NCBI RefSeq assembly: GCF_001012815.1
Contig: NZ_JYJP01000095.1
Location: forward strand, 1 to 64,000
DNA from: Vibrio mexicanus
GTDB lineage: Bacteria > Pseudomonadota > Gammaproteobacteria > Enterobacterales > Vibrionaceae
Length of the DNA: 64,000 nt
Reading direction: 5' to 3'
In this document: positions 8,678-16,830 of the stretch, one piece after another
Layout of the letters: each line of letters opens with the position of its first letter
Position numbering within the stretch: position 1 is the stretch's first letter
Made by a program: the position numbers and the translations under genes
The notes under the pieces: generated by a model
Told to the model about the DNA's origin: nothing
Databases searched by the model: none
The model's input: the letters and a program-made list of their open reading frames with translations, nothing else

Positions 8678-10804
8678 ATGCGTAAAGTACGAATTGGAAT
8701 TGACGTTGGCGGTACGTTTACAGATGCCGTGGTTATCGACAACCAAACAGGTGAAGTGATTGCAAAATCGAAAAAACCAACCACTCACCACCACAAAGAC
8801 GGTGTAGCGCAAGGTATCGTTGAGATCATCAATGAAGTGCTAGACACCAACAACATCTCGCCAGAGCAAGTTGTTTTTATTGCTCACGGTACCACTCAGG
8901 CAACGAACGCACTGCTAGAAGGTGATGTAGCGAAAGTTGGCATCATCGGCATGGGTAAAAGTAAAGCTGCCTTTAACGAGTTGAATGTAAAAGATATCGA
9001 ACTGGCTCCAGGTAAGTTCCTACAAACAGAGTTCACTTACTTTGATGTGGATGAGATCACCAAAGAGAAGGCTGAAGCGGCTATCGATGAGCTAGTAAGC
9101 AAAGGCTGCGAAGTGATTGTGGCATCGGAAGCGTACGCGGTCGATGATCCGCACCTAGAGCAGCTAGTGACTGACCTTGCTAAAGAGAAAGGCCTGTACG
9201 CAACCAGCGGCCATGAGATCTCTCAGCTTTACGGTCTAAGAATGCGCACACGCACAGCGGTTGTGAATGCGTCTCTGATTCCTAAGATGATTGAAACTGC
9301 GAACATGACCGAGCAGGTTGTGAAGAAAGTGGGCATTCCATCTGAGCTGATGATCATGCGTGCCGATGGTGGTGTAATGTCTGTGAACGAAGTACGTCAG
9401 CGTCCAATCCTGACTATGCTTTCTGGCCTTGCTGCGGGTGTTGCGGGCGCATTGATGTACGAAAAAATCTCTGACGGCGTGTTCTTCGAAGTCGGCGGTA
9501 CTTCAATTGATATCTCTGTAATCAAAGACGGCAAAGTTATTGTTAGCAACGCTCAGGTGGGCAAACACAAGACTTACCTTAAAGCGCTAGACGTTCGTAC
9601 GCTGGGTATTGCGGGTGGCTCTATGATTCGCGTTGCCGATGGCAAGGTCATCGATGTTGGCCCTCGTTCTGCGCACTTAGCAGACAAGCACTATGAGTGT
9701 TTTGTGGATGCGCCAGTGACTAACGCGAAAATGAAAACCATCGTGCCAATCGAAGGCGATAGCCCAGACCACGCGATCATTACATCAGACCAAGGCGAGT
9801 ACGCTTACACGCTAGCAGGCGCGGCCAACATTCTAGGTTACGTGCCAGAAGATGATTACGCTCGTGCAAATGTGGAAGCGGCCATTGTTGCTTGGCAACC
9901 ACTGGCTGAATACTGCGGTAAAACCGTTGAAGAAGTGGCACGCGATGTCATGGACATTGCTTGTCAAAAGATTTGGAACATTGTTGAGCCAATGATCAAA
10001 GAGTACGAAGTGAACCCTGAGTACATCGAATTCGTTGGCGGCGGTGGTAGTGCGGCAATCACGACATTCGCACTGGGTGAGAAGTACGGCTTCAAAGCGA
10101 AAACAGCGAAGAACGCACCTTACATCTCAACAATTGGTGTGGCAATGGCGATGGTACGCGAGCAAATTGAACGCTCTGTGGTCGATCCATCGGCATCGGA
10201 TATCCAAAAGATCCGTTCAGACATCATGGACCAAATCGTGGCTCAAGGTGCGAAAGAAGAGACGGTGGAAATCGCTATCGAAGTCGACAAGCAGCGTAAC
10301 ATTCTTATCGCAACGGCAACGGGCGCAACGGAATTTAGTAACGATGCGTCAACCGAGCAGCTATCAGAAGATGCGCTTATCAGCAAAGTGGGTGACGTAT
10401 TCTCGGTAGACAAAGCGGCCGTACAAACTCAAGAGTCGGCAGGTGCCTTCCACGTAGTTAAAGCGCGTAAGCAAACTGGTAAGTTCTTCAATCTCTTTAA
10501 GAAAGAAGAAGAACACTACGCGATTGTTAAGTCAGACGGCATGATCCCACTGAAGCTGAAAAACGCGCAGCACATCAAGGTGCCACGCAGCGGTTACGGT
10601 GAAGCAGTCAACAAGCTGGTGAACGATATGTCTTCATACTCGGATGCGGGTCAGTCTATCCCTAAAGTATTCGCGTTCACGGGCTCTCGTATGTTCGATT
10701 ACTCAGGCCTGTTTAGCTCGGATCAGCTAACTTCTATGATTGCGATGGATCTAGACCACTTAAACGCAGAACAAGAAGTTCTGCTTGTTGCAGCGAAAAA
10801 ATAG
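8678..10804 (+). CDS. HyuA-type hydantoinase/5-oxoprolinase family protein
   Basis: A 708-residue ATP-binding protein of the hydantoinase A/oxoprolinase family, whose members hydrolyse lactams or hydantoins, or carboxylate ketones, at the cost of ATP. Seen: the actin-like N-terminal motif DVGGTFTDAVV, then HGTTQATNALLEG near residue 70, RMRTRTAVVNASLIP near 200, FFEVGGTSIDIS near 270, and FVGGGGSAA near 455. The family usually works with a HyuB/OplB subunit; none is encoded nearby. About 150 C-terminal residues after the conserved core are unusual. It lies in mid-operon between the transporter and the HExxH gene, which suggests that the imported compound has a ring amide or similar group. Substrate unknown. 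Confidence 0.88.
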   Translation: MRKVRIGIDVGGTFTDAVVIDNQTGEVIAKSKKPTTHHHKDGVAQGIVEIINEVLDTNNISPEQVVFIAHGTTQATNALLEGDVAKVGIIGMGKSKAAFNELNVKDIELAPGKFLQTEFTYFDVDEITKEKAEAAIDELVSKGCEVIVASEAYAVDDPHLEQLVTDLAKEKGLYATSGHEISQLYGLRMRTRTAVVNASLIPKMIETANMTEQVVKKVGIPSELMIMRADGGVMSVNEVRQRPILTMLSGLAAGVAGALMYEKISDGVFFEVGGTSIDISVIKDGKVIVSNAQVGKHKTYLKALDVRTLGIAGGSMIRVADGKVIDVGPRSAHLADKHYECFVDAPVTNAKMKTIVPIEGDSPDHAIITSDQGEYAYTLAGAANILGYVPEDDYARANVEAAIVAWQPLAEYCGKTVEEVARDVMDIACQKIWNIVEPMIKEYEVNPEYIEFVGGGGSAAITTFALGEKYGFKAKTAKNAPYISTIGVAMAMVREQIERSVVDPSASDIQKIRSDIMDQIVAQGAKEETVEIAIEVDKQRNILIATATGATEFSNDASTEQLSEDALISKVGDVFSVDKAAVQTQESAGAFHVVKARKQTGKFFNLFKKEEEHYAIVKSDGMIPLKLKNAQHIKVPRSGYGEAVNKLVNDMSSYSDAGQSIPKVFAFTGSRMFDYSGLFSSDQLTSMIAMDLDHLNAEQEVLLVAAKK

Positions 10805-10813
10805 GTAAAAGAG

Positions 10814-11401
10814 ATGATGAAGAGCGATATTGAATACGCACAAATGCAGCTTGAGCTGGATAAGTACTTTCGAATGATTCCACAAGACGATCAGCAAGAC
10901 ATTATTCGTCGTGCCTTGGAGCTTGGAGAGCGCACCGCTCAGGAATATCGCTCTGAAGATCTCAAGCAAGCCTTTATTGATGCGGGCTATCGCATTGAAT
11001 ACACAAAAAACGTAGACCATGTGGTGAAGCAGGGGCTGTTGATGAGAGCCGAAATCATCGAAGACAATCTTGGCAAGCGTGTCTTGATTTACAAAGACAG
11101 CATTGAGCTAGCTCTTGCCGATTTAGCGAAGCAAGGCTTGAACTCAAATGCTGAGCAGATCGAAAACCTCTATTTAGCGCATGAGTTTTTTCATTTGCTA
11201 GAGATGGACGAGCACATCACCGATGATGTGCTCCATATCAAGGTTGAGCGTTTGAAGCTTTTGGGTAAGACCTTCTATGGTCGCCTCTCGTCGCCGTCTG
11301 AAATCGCGTCGAACCGATTCGCGCAATGTGTATGTCAATGCGACTTTAACCCACTTCTTATTGATGACTTATTTATCGGAGGTTGTGATGACTCCAACTA
11401 A
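10814..11401 (+). CDS. Small HExxH (putative zinc metallopeptidase-like) protein
   Basis: A 195-residue soluble protein not assigned to a named family by me. The clear feature is LAHEFFHLLEM near residue 120, an HExxH zinc motif within a predicted helix. A second conserved-looking helix, SEIASNRFAQ (about residues 157-166), could offer the third ligand, Glu, as in gluzincin-type folds. There is no signal peptide, so it acts in the cytoplasm. Its start follows the HyuA stop by 9 bp and its end overlaps the next gene by 14 bp, so it is a firm part of the operon. A small peptidase or amidase acting on the peptide-like part of the substrate is one possibility; this is inference. Confidence 0.7.
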   Translation: MMKSDIEYAQMQLELDKYFRMIPQDDQQDIIRRALELGERTAQEYRSEDLKQAFIDAGYRIEYTKNVDHVVKQGLLMRAEIIEDNLGKRVLIYKDSIELALADLAKQGLNSNAEQIENLYLAHEFFHLLEMDEHITDDVLHIKVERLKLLGKTFYGRLSSPSEIASNRFAQCVCQCDFNPLLIDDLFIGGCDDSN

Positions 11402-12743
11402 AACTTATTCAGGCTACGACGTTGTTGTCGTGGGTGGCGGTACTGCAGGCGTTGCAGCAGCATTGTCTTCAGCAAGACAAGGTTTACGTGTGGCGCTGTT
11501 AGAAAAGCGTATCTCTCTTACTGGCACTCAAGCGAATGCAATGGTTACGCCATTCATGCCTTCGCATGTTCACGGCTCAGATACTGCCGATTTTCTAACA
11601 CAGCGTTACCACGACCACATGCAGGGTAAAGGGAAACTCACTCTGCCGGGTAAGATGGAGCTATTCTCTCCTGAGTCATTCAAACTGCTTAATGAGCAAG
11701 TGTTGACGGAATGCGGCGTTGAGATTTTCTACGATGCAACGTTAGTCGCTGTCGACGCAGACAATGGCAATATTGACGCCGTTACTGCATTGATTTTTGA
11801 TGATTTCTACCGTTTTGAAGGGGCAAACTTTGTTGATGCTTCTGGTGATGCAGTATTGTCACGCTTTGCCGGTGCGACAACCGTGCGTGGCGATACAGAC
11901 GGGACGCGTCAATCAGTGTCATTCCGTTTTGAAGTGACCAACATTGACTTTGCACGCCTGCGCGAGTTCCTAGCAGAATCCAGCTATACCTTCTGTGACC
12001 CAACGGATACGACATTCATGGAGTTTGTCCATGTACCGGGTGTGGCAGCGTGTGGTCGCGTATTAGATGTGTTTGCTCACGGCATTGATTCAGGTGAAAT
12101 TACCTCTGAGATTGCTCGCTATGTGCAAGGCTTCTCGATGCCGGGCAAGCCAAATACTTTGTCATTCAATAACCCGCAAATGCCAAACCTAGGCAACATT
12201 GAAGATCCGCAAATCTTATCTGAGTATGTGCGTTACGGTCGCAATATGCAGCACACGCTGATTGCCTTCCTATCGCGTCATATCCCTGGTTTTGAACACG
12301 CCTTCATTTCGCAAGAAGCGAACATGTTGGGTGTACGTGAATCGAACCGCGTAATGGGTAAATACATCATGACGGGTGACGACTACATTGCTCGTCGTAA
12401 GTTTGATGATGGCATTGCACGTGGCGATTGGTATATCGATATTCACAGTGACGATCTTGAAGTGGAAGGCGAAACCTTCAAGAAGAAATACGACAAAGGC
12501 GAATACTACGAAATTCCATACCGTTCATTGGTATGTGATGAAATTGCGAACCTTATTTTCGTTGGCCGCATTATTTCGTGTGACTTCAAGATGCAATCGA
12601 GCATCCGAATTCAGCACACGTGCCGCGACATGGGCGATGCAGCAGGCCGCGCTTGTGCACTAGCAAAAGAGCTTAACATGCCATTAAACGCGGTTGATGG
12701 TACCAAGCTTAAGACGCGCGTGAACGAAGAAGGAGCGAACTAG
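11388..12743 (+). CDS. FAD-dependent oxidoreductase (FAD_oxidored-type)
   Basis: A 451-residue flavoprotein. The start at 11388 is supported by a strong GGAGG at 11379-11383 and by the dinucleotide-binding fold beginning at once: VVVVGGGTAGVAAALSSAR, followed by a glutamate-ended strand (LLEKR). The motif FVDASGDAVLSRFAG near residue 150 and the C-terminal CRDMGDAAGRACALA are typical of the large fumarate-reductase/thiazole-related FAD oxidoreductases grouped as FAD_oxidored. It overlaps the HExxH gene by 14 bp and is followed after one base by the DUF4127 gene. It probably oxidises or dehydrates part of the imported compound. No substrate can be named. Confidence 0.85.
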   Translation: MTPTKTYSGYDVVVVGGGTAGVAAALSSARQGLRVALLEKRISLTGTQANAMVTPFMPSHVHGSDTADFLTQRYHDHMQGKGKLTLPGKMELFSPESFKLLNEQVLTECGVEIFYDATLVAVDADNGNIDAVTALIFDDFYRFEGANFVDASGDAVLSRFAGATTVRGDTDGTRQSVSFRFEVTNIDFARLREFLAESSYTFCDPTDTTFMEFVHVPGVAACGRVLDVFAHGIDSGEITSEIARYVQGFSMPGKPNTLSFNNPQMPNLGNIEDPQILSEYVRYGRNMQHTLIAFLSRHIPGFEHAFISQEANMLGVRESNRVMGKYIMTGDDYIARRKFDDGIARGDWYIDIHSDDLEVEGETFKKKYDKGEYYEIPYRSLVCDEIANLIFVGRIISCDFKMQSSIRIQHTCRDMGDAAGRACALAKELNMPLNAVDGTKLKTRVNEEGAN

Positions 12744-12744
12744 A

Positions 12745-14253
12745 ATGAAAACGCTATTTATTCCTTTAGATGAGCGCCCTTGTAACTACGTTTATCCACA
12801 AAATATCGCCCAAACGGCCGATATCGACTTAATTACGCCAGAGATGGCGCTGCTGAGTAGCAAGAAAACACCCGCTAATACCGCGAATCTATGGCAGTTC
12901 ATGTTCGATAACCTAGAGGGTGTCGATAACGTGATTTTGTCAGTGGATATGATGCTTTATGGCGGTCTGATTCCATCTCGCCTGCATCATCTTGACGAAT
13001 CTGCGCTAGAAGAGTTTGAAGCTAGCGTTCGCAAACTGAAGCAGCTGAATCCAAACGCTAAGATCTATACTTACAACTGCATCATGCGTTGCCCAAGCTA
13101 CAGCAGCAGCGATGAAGAGCCAGAGTATTATGATGATTACGGCAGTGAAATCTTCCGCCGTAAGTATCTGCAAGATAAGCAGGCACGTGAGTCGCTAAGC
13201 GAAGAAGAAGCACAGAAACTCGAATCACTGATGGATGCCGTGCCGCAGAACGTACTGGACGACTTTGAGTCTCGCCGCGCATTCAATGCCTCTGCAAACC
13301 TGCTGGTGGCGAAGTTAGTCAAAGAGAAAGTCATCGATTTTCTCGTTATCCCACAAGATGATTCAAGCCCATTTGGCTATACCGCGATTGACCAAAAGTC
13401 GGTGATTCATTACATCGAAAAAGAGTCACTGTCGTTTGATATCGCTATTTACCCGGGCGCGGATGAAGTGGGTGTAACATTGTTATCACGCGCATTTAAT
13501 GAGTACCAAGGCTATAAGCCGCGCGTATTCCCATTCTACGCGTCGACCCTCGGCCCACAAATTACGCCGCTATACGAAGACCGTCCAATGAACGAGTCAG
13601 TGAAAGCGCATATCCGCGCTGCGGGCGCAGTTTGGGCGGATAACAGCGCCGATGCGGATTACATTCTAGCGATTAACTCGCCAGGTAAATTCATGCAAGA
13701 AGCGGCGATGCAATCGAAGAAGGATCTGACTTACAGCTCGGGTCGCAATTTACTCGATTTTGCTCAACGTATTGAAGAGTACGTCTCTGTGGGCAAGAAA
13801 GTGATGGTGGCAGACAGTGCGTTTGCTAACGGCGGTGACATCGAGCTTATTCGCTTTTTAGACAAGCTCAATGTTCTTGGCAAACTCACGTCTTACAAGG
13901 GTTGGAACACCAACTGTAATACGCTGGGAACCACGTTAGGTGCGGGCATGATTGCAGACCTAGCCAATCCAATTACGGTGCAAAACATCAGCTTCCATAT
14001 TTTAGAAGATGTGTGTTACCAAGCGGTGGTGAGAACCCAATTGCTTGAGCGCTATTTCTCGGATGCTGCCTTTGGCCATACGACTTATCCGGCGGAGCAG
14101 TTAGATGAAGCCATGGCGACAGCCAAAGAAGGGTTGTTGAACACCTACCGCTCACTGACGGCCAACTCGTTACCGCAACAATTGGACATTGACGTGTTCT
14201 CACCATGGCAGCGCACGTTTGAGATTGGTCTGAACATCAACGGTGTAGGCTAA
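12745..14253 (+). CDS. DUF4127 family protein
   Basis: A 502-residue soluble protein with the DUF4127 hallmark at its N-terminus, FIPLDERPCNYVYPQ. Further conserved-looking blocks are LSVDMMLYGGLIPSR near residue 75, DFLVIPQDDSSPFGY near 205, YPGADEVGVTLLSRA near 240, GGDIELIRFLD near 370 and GWNTNCNTLGTTLG near 390. Acidic and His/Asn-rich motifs suggest a metal-dependent hydrolase, but I know of no proven activity for the family. It starts one base after the FAD oxidoreductase stop and is followed 2 bp later by the RpiR gene, so it is embedded in this operon. It is a key unknown of the locus. Confidence 0.88.
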   Translation: MKTLFIPLDERPCNYVYPQNIAQTADIDLITPEMALLSSKKTPANTANLWQFMFDNLEGVDNVILSVDMMLYGGLIPSRLHHLDESALEEFEASVRKLKQLNPNAKIYTYNCIMRCPSYSSSDEEPEYYDDYGSEIFRRKYLQDKQARESLSEEEAQKLESLMDAVPQNVLDDFESRRAFNASANLLVAKLVKEKVIDFLVIPQDDSSPFGYTAIDQKSVIHYIEKESLSFDIAIYPGADEVGVTLLSRAFNEYQGYKPRVFPFYASTLGPQITPLYEDRPMNESVKAHIRAAGAVWADNSADADYILAINSPGKFMQEAAMQSKKDLTYSSGRNLLDFAQRIEEYVSVGKKVMVADSAFANGGDIELIRFLDKLNVLGKLTSYKGWNTNCNTLGTTLGAGMIADLANPITVQNISFHILEDVCYQAVVRTQLLERYFSDAAFGHTTYPAEQLDEAMATAKEGLLNTYRSLTANSLPQQLDIDVFSPWQRTFEIGLNINGVG

Positions 14254-14255
14254 TT

Positions 14256-14996
14256 ATGGAGCCGACAACCGAACTGCTTGCTTCACTTCGGCTCTTGAAA
14301 CCGAACCTGAGCCCAGCGTTGACGTTACTGGCAGACTTTATCGAAGACAACTTGTCTTCGGTATCAAGAATGACAGTGACCGAACTGGCGGATTTTGCTC
14401 AGGTGAGTGTGTCGAGTGTGAGCCGTTTAAGCCGTGAGTTGGGTTATCGCAGCTATGGTGACTTTAAGATGGCGGCGCACTTGTCGTCGCAATCGTCAGA
14501 AGTCAGCGCCGAAGACCTAACATTTGCGACTTTAAACGAGGCTGAAGAGCTGATTTCATTTATTCGCGAGCTTCTTAAAGGAGTGAATGTTGAAGAGTTG
14601 ATCACCTGTTTAAGCCGTTGTAACACCTTGTTTGTCGTGACACCAAATGGCGACAATGTTCAGTATTTTGTGAATGGTTGCCAAGAGCAAGGTAAGCGCG
14701 TGGTGCAAATGGCTTCGTTAACTCAATGCGAAGCCTTACTGCCAAGCTTAGGCCACAAAGACGGTGTGCTGTTCGTCTCATCAACTGAAATGAGCGCGCA
14801 TTGGCAGCAGCAACTTAAAGACATGTTGGAGCTGGATTGTGTGACGGTGTCGATTTGTCCACCAATGGCTGGAACCGACCAAGCAGTGGTCGCCGACTAT
14901 TGGGTACCCACCATTAAATGTGATACTGACCTCTTTGATGGTTTAAATATTAAATTAGTGCTCGATGTTATTTTGAGAAAACTAGAGCACAAATAA
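14256..14996 (+). CDS. RpiR/MurR-family transcriptional regulator (HTH plus SIS)
   Basis: A 246-residue regulator. The N-terminal helix-turn-helix is visible in MTVTELADFAQVSVSSVSRL and continues into the family signature ELGYRSYGDFK near residue 70. The C-terminal part is a degenerate SIS domain, the fold in which these proteins bind phosphosugars. It begins 2 bp after the DUF4127 stop, as the last gene of the operon before a hairpin. It probably controls this operon and the divergent porin/kinase operon in response to a sugar phosphate such as ManNAc-6-P; ligand and sites are inferred. Confidence 0.88.
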   Translation: MEPTTELLASLRLLKPNLSPALTLLADFIEDNLSSVSRMTVTELADFAQVSVSSVSRLSRELGYRSYGDFKMAAHLSSQSSEVSAEDLTFATLNEAEELISFIRELLKGVNVEELITCLSRCNTLFVVTPNGDNVQYFVNGCQEQGKRVVQMASLTQCEALLPSLGHKDGVLFVSSTEMSAHWQQQLKDMLELDCVTVSICPPMAGTDQAVVADYWVPTIKCDTDLFDGLNIKLVLDVILRKLEHK

Positions 14997-15047
14997 TAAA
15001 TAGCTAACTTTTATTTATTAATAAATAAAACTGAATGTATGAATAAC

Positions 15048-15071
15048 GCCACCTAGTGATAATTAGGTGGC
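15048..15071 (+). terminator. Hairpin between the RpiR gene and manA
   Basis: A perfect 8-bp stem, GCCACCTA (15048-15055) and TAGGTGGC (15064-15071), with an 8-base loop. It lacks a clean T tract (TGGGTTTCT follows), so it may only attenuate transcription or protect the message end. Confidence 0.45.
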
Positions 15072-15153
15072 TGGGTTTCTACACCCGAAATTTAATAAAA
15101 AAACTATTTTTAATGAAATAAGCGGGCTTGCAAATAAAGTCTGAGGGATTGTT

Positions 15154-16377
15154 ATGTCTGTCGTTAATACTCAATTATCCAATGAACAAGCACCTAAGTT
15201 TTTAAAACTCAATAATCCTATTAAGAATTACGCATGGGGTTGCGCCGATCTGCTGCCCGATCTTTTTGATGTTGACAATCAAGCGTCAGAGCCGTTGGCT
15301 GAAGTATGGATGGGCGCGCATCCGGGGGGAAGCTCTACTCTAACATTGGGTAACAACGAGTTATCTCTTGCAGACTTTATCGCACTTGATAAGCCAGCCA
15401 TCTTGTCGCCAGTGACCGAGAAGTACTTTGGTGAGCTGCCTTACCTTTTCAAGATTTTAACCGCGCAAAAAGCGTTGTCGATACAGGTTCACCCAGACAA
15501 GTCTACCGCCGAGCAAGGCTTCCAACGTGAGCAAGAGCAGGGGATTGAACTGGGCGATTTTCGTCGTAACTATAAAGATGCGAATCACAAGCCAGAGCTC
15601 GTCTACGCGCTTGGTGAATTTCAAGCAATGAACGGTTTTCGAAGCTTTGAAGCGATCATCAATAACGTGCGTGAGGTAAACATTCCTCAATTAGATTCTG
15701 CGCTGCAAGCGTTTGAATCTGACCTATCGGCAAACGGTTTGGAGCGCTTTTTCGTTCGTTTGTTAACAATGCAAGGCCAAGAAAAAGAGCTGGCGCTCGC
15801 TGCGCTAGTGGCGTATTCGACTCAACATCAACACGATGAAACCCACGCGCTTATTTGTTCTCTTGCAGAGCAATACCCAAATGACATTGGTTTACTGTGT
15901 CCGTTACTTCTTAACGTGATCACGCTGCAACCGGGTGACAGCATGTATCTTAGTGCTAGAACACCCCATGCCTATGTAAAAGGGGCTTGTTTGGAGATCA
16001 TGGCGAACTCAGACAACGTACTTCGCGCGGGTTTAACGGCAAAGCACATTGACATTAATGAGCTGGTTAATGGTACAACGTTTGAACCACGCTCACTGGA
16101 TTCCTTGTTGCTCCGCCCGAGCGTTGTGGATGGCAGTTGCTATTACTCGATTCCAGTTGAAGACTTCCGATTTGAAGTACACTTACCTGAACGAGGTAAA
16201 ACTTGCCAAGTGCATAGTGCTGAAATCTTGTTGGCAATTGATACTGATGCAACGTTAACCCATAGCAATGGGGAGTCGATAACGATTGCGAAAGGCGAAT
16301 CTCTATTTATTCCTGCCTATGCGGAGAATTATACAGTGATGTCTAATGGTCGAGTCGCGCGCGCATTTAGTAGTTAA
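15154..16377 (+). CDS. manA: Mannose-6-phosphate isomerase, class I
   Basis: A 407-residue cytoplasmic zinc enzyme interconverting mannose-6-P and fructose-6-P. Seen: KNYAWGCADLLPDLF near residue 25, the zinc-binding block LSIQVHPDKSTAEQGF near 110 (Gln and His ligands), NHKPELVYALGEF near 148 (Glu ligand), and the later active-site segment LSARTPHAYVKGACLEIMANSDNVLRAG, split here as LSARTPHAYVKG and NSDNVLRAG, around 270-290. Length is normal. It lies 157 bp after the regulator gene, past a hairpin, and ends at its own terminator. With the GH38 mannosidase and ROK kinases upstream it completes mannose use. Vibrios often carry a second ManA for polysaccharide synthesis. Confidence 0.95.
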   Translation: MSVVNTQLSNEQAPKFLKLNNPIKNYAWGCADLLPDLFDVDNQASEPLAEVWMGAHPGGSSTLTLGNNELSLADFIALDKPAILSPVTEKYFGELPYLFKILTAQKALSIQVHPDKSTAEQGFQREQEQGIELGDFRRNYKDANHKPELVYALGEFQAMNGFRSFEAIINNVREVNIPQLDSALQAFESDLSANGLERFFVRLLTMQGQEKELALAALVAYSTQHQHDETHALICSLAEQYPNDIGLLCPLLLNVITLQPGDSMYLSARTPHAYVKGACLEIMANSDNVLRAGLTAKHIDINELVNGTTFEPRSLDSLLLRPSVVDGSCYYSIPVEDFRFEVHLPERGKTCQVHSAEILLAIDTDATLTHSNGESITIAKGESLFIPAYAENYTVMSNGRVARAFSS

Positions 16378-16409
16378 GGAACTTTTCTTAAAATATACTG
16401 CCTGAATAA

Positions 16410-16433
16410 GCCCAAGAGTAATCTTGGGCTTTT
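16410..16433 (+). terminator. Rho-independent terminator after manA
   Basis: Stem GCCCAAGA (16410-16417), loop GTAA, stem TCTTGGGC (16422-16429), followed by TTTTAT. Perfect 8-bp pairing and a U tract make this a clear intrinsic terminator. Confidence 0.85.
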
Positions 16434-16830
16434 ATCTTTTAACAAAAAGTTACCAAGAGACAACTCTATCTATTATTTTTTGATTATTAATACTTATTGG
16501 GTATGTTATTAATTTTCAGTTTCTTGAAAGGTTTCATAACCATGAAATATTTCAATATCCCTACCTCACCTTGTGCACAAATGGTCAATAAATTCGTGAC
16601 CACCACCTTCTAATTTCATGAAATGAAACCGATTTCAAACTGTTAAAAAATCCAAACCTTACTTTAAGTCTATGAAATTTATGGGCTTAGATAATGATGT
16701 AATTTTGCTAGAGTTTCATGACGTTTTGTTGCTTTTTCCTGTGTGAACTGGTCGTCCATTTTCAGTTGTTTCATTGCTTATTATTTTTTTCCGAAAGAGA
16801 TTACCCAAATAAAATAATAGGGATATAACA
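16434..16830 (+). promoter_or_regulatory. Upstream region of the LamB-like porin with stacked palindromes
   Basis: About 400 bp of AT-rich DNA without a gene. Three symmetrical sites are seen: TTTCATAACCATGAAA (16532-16547), ATTTCATGAAAT (16613-16624) and, sharing one base with the latter, TGAAACCGATTTCA (16624-16637). The last has the central CG and inverted TGAAA half-sites expected of LacI/GalR operators and resembles the sites near 25 kb and 40.4 kb. This suggests that the porin is in the regulon of one of the LacI proteins encoded downstream. Confidence 0.5.

Noticed and set aside
10035..10409. A 124-codon plus-strand frame within the HyuA gene
   Set aside because: It is a shadow in another frame of a gene with strong family motifs; composition (Ser/Arg/Lys rich) is typical of such shadows.
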